From NCBI RefSeq assembly GCF_006376615.1, contig NZ_VEXQ01000002.1:124001-188000 (forward strand): a DNA stretch of 64,000 nucleotides, in the 5' to 3' direction. The number at the start of each line of letters is the position of its first letter. The first letter of the stretch is position 1. The notes beneath the pieces were generated by a model, which was given only the letters and a program-made list of their open reading frames with translations, ran no database searches and was not told the DNA's origin. The position numbers and the translations under genes are program-made. The stretch is from Buttiauxella sp. B2 (lineage in GTDB: Bacteria > Pseudomonadota > Gammaproteobacteria > Enterobacterales > Enterobacteriaceae). Below, in pieces: positions 10,683 through 19,568 of the stretch.

Positions 10683-11802
10683 CTGCCAGCACTACCTCCC
10701 AGCTTTCAACCCAGGTAACTGCCATTTTTTGGTCTAATGTGTGGTCAAAATCAGGATCATCTTCATTGAAGAATTCGCTGACCATCACCATTTTGCCATT
10801 TTCCAATTCGACGTTAGATTCCAGCGTCATGCCCTTATAGTTTCGTTCACGGACATAACCAATCAAGCCATCGGCAACGTGAGTATCATTAATTTCTTCG
10901 ACGCGCAGATCTTCAGGGCGCAACAACACTTTCAACCGTTGCCCGACGGTAACAGGCATCGTCACGTAAATATGGCATTCACGGCCTTCGACATTGGCTA
11001 GCACACGTTGCTTATCAATGCGTTCAATTACAGTCGCATCAAAGATGTTGATTTCACCGATAAAGCTCGCTACAAACAGGTTTTTCGGTTCTTCGTAAAT
11101 CTCACGCGGCGTACCATCTTGCTCAATACGACCCTCGCGCATTACCACAATCCTGTCGGACATGGTCAAGGCTTCTTCTTGATCGTGAGTTACGAAGACG
11201 AAAGTGATACCCAGTTTCCGCTGGAGTGCTTTTAATTCGTTTTGCATCTGCTTGCGCAATTTGTAATCGAGCGCGGAGAGCGACTCATCAAGCAGTAACA
11301 AGCGTGGTTTATTGACCACCGCGCGCGCAATCGCGACACGTTGCTGTTGGCCACCAGAAAGTTGGTGCGGTTTACGATGAGCAAAGTCCTCTAACTGCAC
11401 CATTTTTAACGCTTCGTTCACGCGAGGAGAAATCTCAGCCTCAGGCGTTTTTTGCATTCTTAAGCCGAACGCAACGTTTTCAAAAACGGTCATGTGAGGA
11501 AACAGAGCGTAGCTCTGGAATACGGTATTGACGTGGCGATGCTCGGCTGGAACACGCGTGATGTCCTGGCTATCAAGGGAGATAGTACCTGCATCAACAC
11601 TTTCCAGTCCGGCGATTAAGCGCAGCACAGTTGTTTTGCCGCAGCCGGATGGGCCAAGAAGTGTCAGAAATTCACCATGATTAATGGTGAGGGATAAATC
11701 AGAAATAACGGTTTTGCCATCAAAGCTCTTACCGACACCGGCTAGTTCTACCAGCGGTGAGAGCGTACGAAGCTGTTTATTCAATTTTTTACGCTGTCCC
11801 AT
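10666..11802 (-). CDS. potA: PotA, ATPase of the polyamine ABC importer
   Basis: A 378-residue ATPase with Walker A (GPSGCGKTT), signature (LSGGQQQR), Walker B ([12 protein letters not shown]) and switch His (VFVTHDQEE), followed by a C-terminal TOBE-type regulatory domain. The frame is open 27 codons further upstream, but [10 protein letters not shown] at 11802 matches the E. coli start and length. First gene of potABCD, divergent from pepT. Confidence 0.95.
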   Translation of the reverse strand: MGQRKKLNKQLRTLSPLVELAGVGKSFDGKTVISDLSLTINHGEFLTLLGPSGCGKTTVLRLIAGLESVDAGTISLDSQDITRVPAEHRHVNTVFQSYALFPHMTVFENVAFGLRMQKTPEAEISPRVNEALKMVQLEDFAHRKPHQLSGGQQQRVAIARAVVNKPRLLLLDESLSALDYKLRKQMQNELKALQRKLGITFVFVTHDQEEALTMSDRIVVMREGRIEQDGTPREIYEEPKNLFVASFIGEINIFDATVIERIDKQRVLANVEGRECHIYVTMPVTVGQRLKVLLRPEDLRVEEINDTHVADGLIGYVRERNYKGMTLESNVELENGKMVMVSEFFNEDDPDFDHTLDQKMAVTWVESWEVVLADEELT

Positions 11803-12090
11803 AAAAGACGCATCAAATTGCGGGCTGATGCGGGGTTTGTGATTAACCACCTTGCGGCTTCTGCACGTTAAGTAAGGGCACACATTCTACGGCAAAGCAT
11901 TGAAATCGCCAATCCTTGATGCTTTTGTGTGACCTGATTTCGGCAACGATCGAGGCCACAAATACCAAATTCACTCGCCATGCATCCCATTCGTGACTAT
12001 TTTCATCTCTACCGGGCTAAAAGTGACCTGACGCAATATTTGCATTTGTGGCTTACTGATAATGAAGTCACAAAAATTGAGGGTAACGAC

Positions 12091-13317
12091 ATGGATAAAT
12101 TACTTGAGCGTTTCTTACATTATGTCTCTTTTGATACACAGTCCAAGCCTGGCGTAAAACAAGTTCCCAGCACTGAAGGGCAGTGGAAATTGTTGCGCTT
12201 GCTTAAAGAGCAAATTGAAGAAATGGGTTTGGTGAACGTGACTCTGGGTGAGCATGGCACCGTCATGGGAACACTTCCGTCTACCGTCGATAAAAAAATC
12301 CCGGCCATCGGCTTTATCGCTCATGTGGATACTGCCCCTGACTTTACGGGTAAAAACGTTAATCCGCAGATTGTCGAAAACTATCGCGGCGGCGACATTG
12401 CGCTGGGCATTGGCGATGAAGTGCTGTCTCCAGTGATGTTCCCGGTTTTGCATCAACTGCTCGGGCAGACACTGATTACCACAGACGGTAAGACATTACT
12501 CGGGGCAGATGACAAAGCCGGTATCGCGGAAATCATGACAGCGTTAGCGGTTCTGAAAGAGAAAAAGATCCCGCATGGTGACATTCGTGTTGCGTTCACA
12601 CCGGATGAAGAAGTCGGCAAAGGCGCGAAGTTTTTTGATGTCGAAGCATTCGATGCACGCTGGGCCTATACCGTTGATGGCGGGGGTGTTGGCGAACTGG
12701 AATGTGAAAACTTCAATGCGGCTTCGGTCACTATTAAAATCGTCGGCAACAATGTTCACCCTGGTTCTGCAAAAGGGGTGATGGTGAATGCGCTTTCAAT
12801 AGCTGCGCGCATACATGCTGAGGTGCCTGCCAACGAGAGCCCGGAATGCACCGAAGGCTACGAAGGTTTTTACCATCTACACGGGATTAAAGGTTCGGTT
12901 GACCGCGCTGAGATGCACTACATTATTCGCGATTTTGATCGTGATCAGTTTGAAGCGCGTAAACGCAAAATGATGGATATCGCGAAAAAAGTCGGTAAAG
13001 GTCTGCATCCAGATTGCTATATCGAACTGGTTATTGATGACAGCTATTACAACATGCGTGAGAAAGTGGCGGAACATCCTTACATTGTGGAAGTGGCCCA
13101 ACAGGCGATGCGTGATTGTGACATTGTACCGGTAATGAAGCCGATTCGTGGTGGCACTGACGGTGCACAGTTGTCGTTTAAAGGTTTACCTTGCCCAAAC
13201 CTGTTCACTGGCGGCTATAACTACCACGGCAAACATGAGTTTGTGACGCTGGAAGGGATGGAAAAGGCGGTAGCGGTGATTGTGCGTATTGCAGAGTTAA
13301 CAGTGAAGCAAAGCTAA
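12091..13317 (+). CDS. pepT: Peptidase T (tripeptide aminopeptidase)
   Basis: A zinc-dependent M20 metallopeptidase that removes N-terminal residues from tripeptides. The 408-residue product starts [19 protein letters not shown] and shows the metal ligands in [17 protein letters not shown] and PDEEVGKG, and the late [12 protein letters not shown] and HGKHEFV segments. An open frame extends 37 codons upstream, but the ATG at 12091 has a GAGGG site and fits the family. In E. coli and Salmonella pepT is FNR-activated; no clear FNR box was seen here. Confidence 0.95.
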   Translation: MDKLLERFLHYVSFDTQSKPGVKQVPSTEGQWKLLRLLKEQIEEMGLVNVTLGEHGTVMGTLPSTVDKKIPAIGFIAHVDTAPDFTGKNVNPQIVENYRGGDIALGIGDEVLSPVMFPVLHQLLGQTLITTDGKTLLGADDKAGIAEIMTALAVLKEKKIPHGDIRVAFTPDEEVGKGAKFFDVEAFDARWAYTVDGGGVGELECENFNAASVTIKIVGNNVHPGSAKGVMVNALSIAARIHAEVPANESPECTEGYEGFYHLHGIKGSVDRAEMHYIIRDFDRDQFEARKRKMMDIAKKVGKGLHPDCYIELVIDDSYYNMREKVAEHPYIVEVAQQAMRDCDIVPVMKPIRGGTDGAQLSFKGLPCPNLFTGGYNYHGKHEFVTLEGMEKAVAVIVRIAELTVKQS

Positions 13318-13367
13318 CTGAATATAGTGGGTTTTAGGCCGGGATTTTGGTTCATTAGATTAAAATA

Positions 13368-13391
13368 GGGGGCTGAATGCCCCTTTTTTTA
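13368..13391 (+). terminator. Rho-independent terminator of pepT
   Basis: GGGGC and GCCCC pair around a TGAAT loop and are followed by eight T residues, about 50 bases after the pepT stop. Confidence 0.8.
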
Positions 13392-13499
13392 TTGGATTAT
13401 GTTTAGTCTGAATGTTGTGATACTAGATCTTACAGTCTGTTTAGTGCCAGTAGCGTGCATTGCAGATCTTTACTTAGATTTATCAAAGAGAATTAACTT

Positions 13500-14027
13500 C
13501 TACTTCTCAGCTCTGTTCCATGGCATTTTTAACAGTAAACTCGCCATCCCACAAAAACCACTCACACCTGCGAAGAGTAAACCTGCGCCTACAAAGCCTG
13601 ACAGTAAAAATAATCGGCTATCCGTGGTGTATCCCAATACAACGCCGACAAGAATAAGTGTGCCCGCAACAATCTGAACTTGCCTCATGATAGGCAGCGG
13701 TTGTTTTTTGTCTTCGATAGTCGGGAGGTGGGCGCTCTTCCACGCGTTAATGCCGCCTGCCATCAGGAAAGCCGGCGCAGGGTTTGCTGCTTTCATGAGC
13801 GCGTTGGCATTTTGGACCGTGCGCGTCCCTGCCATACAATGAAAAATGACGGGCTGTCGCTCTGTACTTTCTACTGTTTTACCTGCCGCGATATCGGTGA
13901 GAGGAAGCGAGCGAGCGTTCGGTATGTGCTCACGTAGGTATTCAGCGCGGTCTCGAATATCGACGAGCACAGCCCCTTGGTCAAGAAGCTTTCTGGCTTC
14001 TAGCGGTGACACAGTTTCTGGCGTCAT
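13500..14027 (-). CDS. ygaP: YgaP-like membrane rhodanese (thiosulfate sulfurtransferase)
   Basis: A 175-residue protein with an N-terminal rhodanese domain and a C-terminal two-helix membrane domain (DUF2892). The active-site loop HCMAGTRT carries the catalytic Cys64; segments VDIRDRAEYLREHIPNA and GINAWK are typical. The C-terminal LPIMRQVQIVAGTLILVGVVLG and GFVGAGLLFAGVSGFCGMA parts are very close to E. coli YgaP. Its ATG overlaps the ygaV stop (ATGA), so the two form an operon. In E. coli this pair sits elsewhere, near stpA. Confidence 0.9.
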   Translation of the reverse strand: MTPETVSPLEARKLLDQGAVLVDIRDRAEYLREHIPNARSLPLTDIAAGKTVESTERQPVIFHCMAGTRTVQNANALMKAANPAPAFLMAGGINAWKSAHLPTIEDKKQPLPIMRQVQIVAGTLILVGVVLGYTTDSRLFLLSGFVGAGLLFAGVSGFCGMASLLLKMPWNRAEK

Positions 14028-14341
14028 TTTAAATCCTCCGGACAGTAAATGTCTTTTAACGTGGACACGACTTTTTTAACCGCGTCGTTTTTGATGAAAT
14101 AGTTCACTCTTTGCGCCACCCTTGCAGACTCAATCAAACCATCTTCTTTCATTTTCGCCAGGTGCTGAGAGGTTGCCGAAGGCGTCAGGCCTGTCAGTTG
14201 CCCCAAATCACCTGACGAGGTACCGGGTTTATCAATGAGAATACAGAGGATCAAAAGTCGATTACTGTTACTCATCGACTTGAGCAGCTTTGTTGCCAGC
14301 GAGGCGCTTTCCTGCAATTGGAACAACTGAGTATCTTTCAT
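14024..14341 (-). CDS. ygaV: YgaV-like ArsR-family regulator
   Basis: A 105-residue winged-helix repressor of the ArsR/SmtB family. The recognition region LGQLTGLTPSATSQHLAKMKEDGLI and the MSNSNRLLILCIL helix match E. coli YgaV, reported to sense sulfide/reactive sulfur and to control itself and ygaP. A cysteine at the helix segment LLILC and one near the C-terminus (YCPEDLK) are the likely sensing thiols, by analogy. Gene order regulator then rhodanese supports the call. Confidence 0.88.
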   Translation of the reverse strand: MKDTQLFQLQESASLATKLLKSMSNSNRLLILCILIDKPGTSSGDLGQLTGLTPSATSQHLAKMKEDGLIESARVAQRVNYFIKNDAVKKVVSTLKDIYCPEDLK

Positions 14342-14562
14342 TTCTTTATTTTAGCATTTTCTAAATTTAGTAAATGCTAAATCAAAAAACACTCACATGC
14401 AATCGAAAAATCTAAAGGGTCACTCAGACATGAGGTGGGAGGTAATAATTCATATTTTACAAATGTATGCATACCTTTTTATAGTTCATGTAATTGTAAA
14501 ATATCTTTGTAATCAATTTGTTAAGTTGAAGTGGTGCGGATCTGGTTTAAAGGGGCGCAGGA

Positions 14563-14653
14563 TGTCCGCTCGTCGCTCGTCGCTCGTCGCTCGTCGCTCA
14601 TCGCGACCGGTACAGTTCCGGCAGTCGGCTTGATGCCGAAAGCGGACGTTTTA
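14563..14653. repeat. Dispersed AGCGGAC-type repeat with inverted ends
   Basis: The left end reads TGTCCGCT and the right end TGATGCCGAAAGCGGACGTT, so TCCGCT and AGCGGA face each other about 85 bp apart. The right end resembles the GTGCCAGRAGCGGACRTT motif at 29.5, 30.6 and 31.7 kb. Confidence 0.5.
14567..14601. repeat. Five tandem copies of a CGCTCGT heptamer
   Basis: Four exact CGCTCGT units and a fifth with one change (CGCTCAT) run head to tail at the left end of a dispersed repeat copy. A slippage origin from the CGCTCG core is likely. Confidence 0.9.
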
Positions 14654-14731
14654 CTATTCAGGAAAATCCTAACTTGGGGTGTCCATCAACAGCCGGAAAG
14701 TGTTTGAATGACCTGGTGAAATTCAAGTAAA

Positions 14732-14764
14732 CAAAACGCTAACACGATAATGGTTAGCGTTTTG
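14732..14764 (-). terminator. Rho-independent terminator of the outer-membrane protein gene
   Basis: CAAAACGCTAAC and GTTAGCGTTTTG form a perfect 12-bp stem, ending in TTTTG on the minus strand 16 bases after the stop of the next gene. Confidence 0.8.
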
Positions 14765-14779
14765 TATTAGATTGAAATA

Positions 14780-15589
14780 TCAGAACTGGTATTTGTATGA
14801 AAGCTGAAAGCGTGTTTCTGCCTCATCAAGGTAAGTGTTGTTGTCCTGAATATAGGTAAAGCCACTTATCGAGTTGTGCTTGTCAAAAGTGTAACCCAGG
14901 CCAAGACCGAAGAAGTAACCCTTATAGTTTTCTCCTTCGTCATTTTTTGAACCGTAAGAAGCCCCGAAGAAATTCAGCAAGCGCAGCTCTTCAGTCAGTG
15001 GTTTAAGTGCGAAGGCACCAATGTAGCCGCTGCTTCCGGCGGTTTCCTGTAAGTTGAAACCGTTTTCTGCTGAGGGTTCACCGCCAAATCCTGGTTGTGC
15101 GCACGAGCTGTGTTTGTTTCCATCACAAACCACCGTATCCCCGGTATTGTAGGAATAACCCGCCATCGGGAAAATCTGGAACCCGGCGGGTTCAAAACCG
15201 AAGTAACTTAACGGCAAAAAGGTGCCGACTGAATAGTTAGTCTGTGATGCCCCATTGGGATAATCATTCTTCCCAAAGTTGAAGTTGACGATACCAACGG
15301 GGAAAAGCCAGGAGCCCCCGACACGCCATTCACTTGCATCGCTGTTGATGCTCGCAGTCATCTGGCGTGCTTCATCCAGTGCCAGTGAACCAGAAAAGGC
15401 CACATTGCTGTCATTCATATCGTAACTATCCGACCAGGCTACGCCGAGTTTGGTGGTTATTTTGGTTGGATCATCATCTGATTTATCTTTATTTGCTTTT
15501 ACGCCCCCCGTCTGTGCCATGAGCATGGCCGGAAGGAATCCACCGCAGATAAGTGAAAAAGAAAGCAGTTTTTTATGCATAGAGATCAT
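14780..15589 (-). CDS. Predicted outer-membrane beta-barrel protein, function unknown
   Basis: About 269 residues with a signal peptide (MHKKLLSFSLICGGFLPAMLMAQ) followed by many alternating hydrophobic strands and a C-terminal aromatic end (YKYQF) typical of barrels assembled by BAM. Two cysteines about ten residues apart (VVCDGNKHSSC) could form a periplasmic or loop disulfide. I do not recognise the family. The ATG at 15589 was chosen because a GGA lies 8 bases upstream; starts at 15607 and 15580 are alternatives. It has its own terminator and lies beside a TetR gene with a separate terminator, so it is probably a single-gene unit. Confidence 0.7.
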   Translation of the reverse strand: MISMHKKLLSFSLICGGFLPAMLMAQTGGVKANKDKSDDDPTKITTKLGVAWSDSYDMNDSNVAFSGSLALDEARQMTASINSDASEWRVGGSWLFPVGIVNFNFGKNDYPNGASQTNYSVGTFLPLSYFGFEPAGFQIFPMAGYSYNTGDTVVCDGNKHSSCAQPGFGGEPSAENGFNLQETAGSSGYIGAFALKPLTEELRLLNFFGASYGSKNDEGENYKGYFFGLGLGYTFDKHNSISGFTYIQDNNTYLDEAETRFQLSYKYQF

Positions 15590-15661
15590 GAAAATTATCC
15601 GGGACATTTAATGTAATTTGTACCTCTATGCCAGCAGCATAGTAGGTATAGAAATTTAAAT

Positions 15662-15693
15662 AAAAAAACGCTCTGAACTAAATAGTTCAGAGC
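15662..15693 (-). terminator. Rho-independent terminator of the TetR-family gene
   Basis: GCTCTGAAC pairs with GTTCAGAGC around a six-base loop; the minus strand continues with GTTTTTTTA. It lies 42 bases after the regulator stop. Confidence 0.85.
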
Positions 15694-15734
15694 AGAATAA
15701 AACTTTGAATTTTAACTCGCTGGAAACGTAGTAT

Positions 15735-16493
15735 TTACCTGGTTTCTCCTTCACCTGTCTTACTCATGTCTGGGGGCTGTGCGCGGAATCCTTGCGAATG
15801 CCAGCTGTCGATCAGTGCCCTCGTTTGTTCCCGAACAACTTTTTTGAGTAACGACAGATTATCCTCATCCATTCCCTGCCAGCCGATGGCCCCCAGGGTT
15901 GCACGCGGCACGATGTGAAAGACCATCAGTTGGCCGTTAGCAGTGATGAGTCGCAGCAGTGTGAGAGGGTCCTCTGCGGAAAGACCACTCAGGCGAGCGA
16001 CCAGTGCCGCACCTACCCGGGTTAGGCGCCGAGTGCCCAAGTTTTGCTGGTCTTCGGCAATGCCCCCACGTCCAGCCTGTTCCTGTGCGCGAAACAGACC
16101 ACGTTGCTGAGCCTTGTCATCACGCAGCAGATAGTCGGCAATTGTCTCCTGCATGCGCGAAAACACCTCGATCATATCTTCCCGTGAGGCTTGCTCGTTT
16201 TGCAGTATTGCCTCAGCCTCATCCAACATTGGGCCGAAATAGGCATCAGCTGTCGCGCCCAGATGCTCTCTACAGGCACGGTACAATCCTTCTTTGTTGT
16301 CGAAGTAGTATTGCACTGCAGGCGTGTTAACGCCGGCCTGACGAGCGATGTCGCGGGTGGATGTTCCTTCATAGCCACGCTCACCAAAAAGGCGAATGGC
16401 AACCTCAATTAAACGGTTACGGGTCTCTTCACCACAAGAATAACTGCTATCGGCCCGGTGGCGCAGGCGTCCGGTTTCTGAATTTAGTGTCAT
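15735..16493 (-). CDS. TetR-family regulator, CecR/YbiH-like
   Basis: A 252-residue DNA-binding regulator. The N-terminal TetR helix-turn-helix is clear (EVAIRLFGERGYEGTSTRDIARQAGVNTPAVQYYF); the C-terminal half resembles the ligand domain of CecR (YbiH), which in E. coli controls the YbhGFSR drug exporter including an HlyD-like protein. The ATG at 16493 has a GGGGGAT ribosome site; a GTG four codons upstream is an alternative. It faces a broken hlyD-like gene across an inverted repeat, matching the CecR arrangement. With its exporter lost, its remaining target may be itself or the oxidoreductase downstream. Confidence 0.85.
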   Translation of the reverse strand: MTLNSETGRLRHRADSSYSCGEETRNRLIEVAIRLFGERGYEGTSTRDIARQAGVNTPAVQYYFDNKEGLYRACREHLGATADAYFGPMLDEAEAILQNEQASREDMIEVFSRMQETIADYLLRDDKAQQRGLFRAQEQAGRGGIAEDQQNLGTRRLTRVGAALVARLSGLSAEDPLTLLRLITANGQLMVFHIVPRATLGAIGWQGMDEDNLSLLKKVVREQTRALIDSWHSQGFRAQPPDMSKTGEGETR

Positions 16494-16544
16494 ATCATCC
16501 CCCACTAAAAACTATGCTATTTGGTCAATTTTATCTCAAACGAG

Positions 16545-16570
16545 ACAATTATACCAATTGATATAATTGT
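16545..16570. promoter_or_regulatory. Inverted repeat with overlapping -10 (likely TetR operator)
   Basis: ACAATTATA and TATAATTGT face each other with 8 bases between, in the divergent gap between the regulator and the hlyD remnant. The right arm contains TATAAT, a consensus -10 for rightward transcription. Position and symmetry suggest the operator of the adjacent regulator; this is inference. Confidence 0.55.
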
Positions 16571-16572
16571 GA

Positions 16573-16895
16573 GATGAAAATGTCTTCTACAGTACGTCAG
16601 GTGCGTACAGCGCCCCTGAAAAAGAAAATTCGGGGCCGTATGTGCGTTTCCCAGAGGTGGCAATACGGGTGGGTGGCTATGTGGCACAGGTATTGGTACA
16701 GGAAAACCAGGTAGTCAAGCAGGGGAATACCTTAGTTCGATTAGATACGAGCCAGTATCAGGCTCTGCTGGATCAGGCAAAAGGGCACGCTATGCGGATC
16801 TGGCCTATGCGAAGGCAGGTATTGTGCCCACAGTCAACAAACTTCCCATTAAATGCCCCTCAAGCCATCAGAATTTGTGAAATCCATCATAATTA
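16573..16895 (+). pseudogene. Remnant of an HlyD-family membrane fusion protein gene
   Basis: The frame after the stop at 16570 encodes a biotinyl-lipoyl-like segment, GGYVAQVLVQENQVVKQG then NTLVRLDTSQYQALLDQA, characteristic of HlyD/EmrA adaptor proteins of drug exporters. There is no N-terminal membrane anchor, and near 16785 the similarity shifts to another frame (ARYADLAYAKAG) before ending. Full-length relatives are over 300 residues. The gene is therefore 5'-incomplete, frameshifted and 3'-deleted. Confidence 0.65.
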
Positions 16896-16924
16896 GTAGG
16901 GGTATTCAACAGTAGGAGACAATC

Positions 16925-18310
16925 ATGAGGGAGTTACTAAAGGTTAATATCGATGAGTTCAAAACACACTTCCAGGGGGCGGTGATTCTTCCTGACGAGG
17001 CAGGCTATGACGAGGTACGCCAGATCTGGAACGCCATGATCGACCGCAAACCCGCTCTGATCGCCCGCTGCGCGTCGTCTGAGGATGTCGTCCAGGCCAT
17101 CGAATTTGGACGAACGCAAAATCTCCTCATTTCGATCCGCGGGGGTGGACACAACATCGCAGGTAATGCCGTGTGCGAGGACGGTTTGATGATCGACCTC
17201 TCGCTGATGAAAAGAGTAGAAGTGGACCTGGCAACCTGTAGGGCCAGCGTTGAGCCTGGCTGCACCCTTGGCGATTTTGATGCAGTGGTACAGGCTTATG
17301 GCCTTGCCACGCCTTTGGGCATCAACTCGACCACAGGTGTGGCCGGCCTGACACTCGGCGGCGGGTTCGGCTGGCTGAGTCGCAAGTACGGTATGACTAT
17401 AGATAATCTGCTCTCCGCGGAGGTAGTCACGGCAGATGGCAGTCAGCTGCACACCAGCGAATCAGAAAACTCAGATCTGTTTTGGGGGCTGCGGGGAGGG
17501 GGTGGCAACTTCGGTGTTGTTACTCGCTTCGAATTCCAACTCCATCCCGTCGGGCCGAACGTGCTGAGTGGGCTCATTGTTTTTCCGTTTGATCAGGCAA
17601 AGCTCGTGATCACGCAGTTCGCCAGATTCACCGAGACGATGCCGGAAGAGCTGAATGTTTGGATGGTCACGCGCAAAGCGCCTCCGCTGCCTTTCCTGCC
17701 CGAGGACGTTTATGGGAAAGAGATGGTCGCGCTCGCTCTGTGCTATGTGGGCGACCCTCATGAGGGCGAGAAGCTTATTGAGCCTCTGCGTGGGTTCGGT
17801 ACGGTGCTCGGTGAGCACATCGGAGTGCAACCCTATATCGCCTGGCAGCAGGCATTCGATCCCCTATTATCAAAAGGGGCGCGTAACTACTGGAAGTCGC
17901 ACAACTTCTCGCAACTCAGTGACGGTGTTATTGATGCCATCATTGAATACGCCGCCAAATTACCGTCACCTCAGTGTGAGATATTCATCGGGACAATTGG
18001 AGGCCAGACGGCCAGCGTCGCGCCTGAGGCAATGGCTTACTCAAGCCGGGATGCCAATTACGTGATGAATGTGCACGGTCGCTGGGAGTCAGCCGCCGAG
18101 GATGAACACTGTATCGCCTGGGCGCGTGAATTCTTTGCTAAATCACAACCATTTGCCAGCAGCGGTGCATACATCAACTTCCTCACCCAGGAGGAGACCG
18201 ACCGCATCGCCTTCGCTTACGGTGCAACCTACAATCGACTAGTGGAGCTCAAGAATAAGTACGACCCGTCGAACCTCTTCCGGATGAATCAGAACATCAA
18301 ACCGGTATAA
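16925..18310 (+). CDS. FAD-linked oxidoreductase of the berberine-bridge-enzyme-like family
   Basis: A 461-residue flavoprotein with an N-terminal FAD-binding PCMH domain and a C-terminal BBE motif (NLFRMNQNI). RGGGHNIAGN carries His76, the expected 8-alpha attachment site for FAD. The second attachment Cys of bicovalent members lies in a GxC segment before the GG(V/G) loop; here the matching stretch reads GINSTTGVAG, so FAD is probably bound through His only. Family members oxidise sugars, alkaloids or other alcohols with O2; the substrate here cannot be told. A TAGGAG ribosome site precedes the ATG. An attC-like hairpin starts 11 bases after the stop. Confidence 0.85.
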   Translation: MRELLKVNIDEFKTHFQGAVILPDEAGYDEVRQIWNAMIDRKPALIARCASSEDVVQAIEFGRTQNLLISIRGGGHNIAGNAVCEDGLMIDLSLMKRVEVDLATCRASVEPGCTLGDFDAVVQAYGLATPLGINSTTGVAGLTLGGGFGWLSRKYGMTIDNLLSAEVVTADGSQLHTSESENSDLFWGLRGGGGNFGVVTRFEFQLHPVGPNVLSGLIVFPFDQAKLVITQFARFTETMPEELNVWMVTRKAPPLPFLPEDVYGKEMVALALCYVGDPHEGEKLIEPLRGFGTVLGEHIGVQPYIAWQQAFDPLLSKGARNYWKSHNFSQLSDGVIDAIIEYAAKLPSPQCEIFIGTIGGQTASVAPEAMAYSSRDANYVMNVHGRWESAAEDEHCIAWAREFFAKSQPFASSGAYINFLTQEETDRIAFAYGATYNRLVELKNKYDPSNLFRMNQNIKPV

Positions 18311-18320
18311 GACCATGTAT

Positions 18321-18384
18321 TGCGCCTAACAACAGTATGTAGCTGACACGCTACACATACTGCGGATGCTAACCGTTAGGCGCA
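18321..18384 (+). repeat. attC-like inverted structure right after the oxidoreductase gene
   Basis: TGCGCCTAAC (18321-18330) and GTTAGGCGCA (18375-18384) are perfect 10-bp inverted repeats containing GCCTAAC and GTTAGGC, which fit the integron core consensus RYYYAAC and GTTRRRY. Inside, CAGTATGTAGC pairs with GCTACACATACTG leaving two bases unpaired, as L boxes with extrahelical bases do. The two inner spacers are very unequal (2 and 12 bases), unlike classic attC sites. A simple terminator-like hairpin is the main alternative. Confidence 0.42.
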
Positions 18385-18607
18385 GTAACGACACGGGTTT
18401 ATTGACCATGCACTTGCCAGTCAGCACCAATTTTGAGTTTGTGATGGATATAGACTTCATCTCATCTGGAGTAGCAATGTTATCTACAATGTTTGCTCTA
18501 CGCTCATAACCGCGTGCGACAGCTTAGTGCCAACAGCTGGCTTTGCTAAGTCCGCACTGTATTAATTATTGGGGCGCAGGTCAGCGTGGCTAAATTATTC
18601 ATCAAAA
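18385..18607. other. Gap without gene; holds a degenerate dispersed-repeat copy
   Basis: From 18491 to 18541 the sequence TTGCTCTACGCTCATAACCG followed later by AGTGCCAACAGCTGG resembles the left and right parts of the repeat at 31.67-31.73 kb and 35.16-35.23 kb. No coding potential seen. Confidence 0.4.
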
Positions 18608-18630
18608 AAGGCCACCAATTCGGTGGCCTT
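18608..18630 (-). terminator. Strong rho-independent terminator
   Basis: AAGGCCACC and GGTGGCCTT form a perfect 9-bp stem around AATTC; on the minus strand it is followed by a U tract. It serves the small gene at 18.7-18.9 kb. Confidence 0.85.
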
Positions 18631-18692
18631 AAATAATTTGTTTTCAGGGTTATCTCATTTGTAAAAACAATGTGCCAACGAGATATGCCCTA

Positions 18693-18896
18693 TTAGTGAA
18701 GTTCAAGTCTAACCAACTCCATCGGGCAGAACACACCTTCACAACCTTCGATTTCAACACATTCAGAACGACGAATTTGTTCGGCTGATTTACCTTCGCC
18801 GTGAATGGTCTTAATAACACCAGTCAGACCCTTATTGAACACCATAACACGGCTGCCAGTTGAGATAGCGTTACGGTAGCAATCATAGGTCAACAT
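18693..18896 (-). CDS. Small conserved-looking protein, function unknown
   Basis: A 67-residue protein beginning MLTYDCYRNAIS with four cysteines (DC, EC, GC, FC). Three ATGs lie in a row after an AAGGAGG ribosome site; the third, at 18896, has the right spacing. The short beta-rich sequence (GSRVMVFNKGLTGVIKTI) resembles small SH3-like folds, which is only an impression. A strong terminator follows the stop, so this is a complete single-gene transcription unit. I do not recognise the family. Confidence 0.65.
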   Translation of the reverse strand: MLTYDCYRNAISTGSRVMVFNKGLTGVIKTIHGEGKSAEQIRRSECVEIEGCEGVFCPMELVRLELH

Positions 18897-18902
18897 CATC
18901 AT

Positions 18903-19568
18903 TCCTCCTTTTTTATTGTATCGAGACGAGATAATTTAACGGCAGATAAATAGCTCTTAATCGGTAAAAATGTTTTGAGCTAAGTCAAAATTCTATAAAT
19001 TTCAGATGCTCAGGAAGAAACTGAAGGTGATCAGCTAAACAAAGTGTTTTAACCACTATCCAGCATATTTACAATTGAAGACCAATTAGCATATTGGGCT
19101 GAGCAGCTAGAGCGAAAGCAATACACTACCTAATCTCCGATTTATTTCATAATAGCTGGAGCAGCTATGTCTGCTCATCGCTTAACGCACGCAGTCAGAT
19201 TTTGTCGCTCCGGGCGGACAGCTAATTCAAGATATTGGCTAATAAACTTTTAGGTTTTCTATAAAGCTCCTTACCAGACTTTGCAGCCTCAATAATCATC
19301 TCTTTGTATGAGGTTTTAACTCGAATTCAGACGATGATTTTTACCAGAATAGATACCGATACTCGAAATGGTTTCGCCGAACAAAACATGAGTGCTCAAT
19401 TGGTGTATTGAATCAACAGGTCTTGCCGGATTAGCAGAAGTTCATCACCGAATTGTTGTGTGAGATGCGGGTATTGATAGAGAGTGGTGCTATGTCGGGT
19501 ATTCATTAAATACCCGATTTTCCCGCCTTCTCAGTCAGTCAATTTTCTCTGAGAAGGCGGGAGATGTG
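18903..19568. other. 666-base gap without a convincing gene
   Basis: No open frame with a ribosome site or known motif was found. A degenerate piece of the dispersed repeat lies at about 19168-19222 (ATGTCTGCTCATCGC ... GGGCGGACAGC), and an inverted repeat precedes roxA's 3' end. The region is AT-rich compared with the flanking backbone. Confidence 0.55.
19521..19562 (-). terminator. Long hairpin after roxA
   Basis: TCCCGCCTTCTCAG and CTGAGAAGGCGGGA form a perfect 14-bp stem seven bases after the roxA stop. There is no U tract on the minus strand, so it may act as an mRNA 3' stabiliser or weak terminator. Confidence 0.6.

Larger units (their letters stand above)
14342..14779. other. 438-base gap with repeats and no convincing gene
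   Basis: A 78-codon open frame at 14397-14633 runs through a heptamer repeat and a dispersed repeat and has no family resemblance; I do not call it. The gap holds the heptamer tract, one copy of the AGCGGAC repeat and a terminator. Confidence 0.6.

Noticed and set aside
13318..13367. FNR site controlling pepT as in Salmonella
   Set aside because: No TTGAT-N4-ATCAA match was found upstream of pepT (11.88-12.09 kb).
14397..14633. 78-codon open frame after ygaV
   Set aside because: Its second half is only the translated heptamer repeat and dispersed repeat, and no ribosome site is seen.
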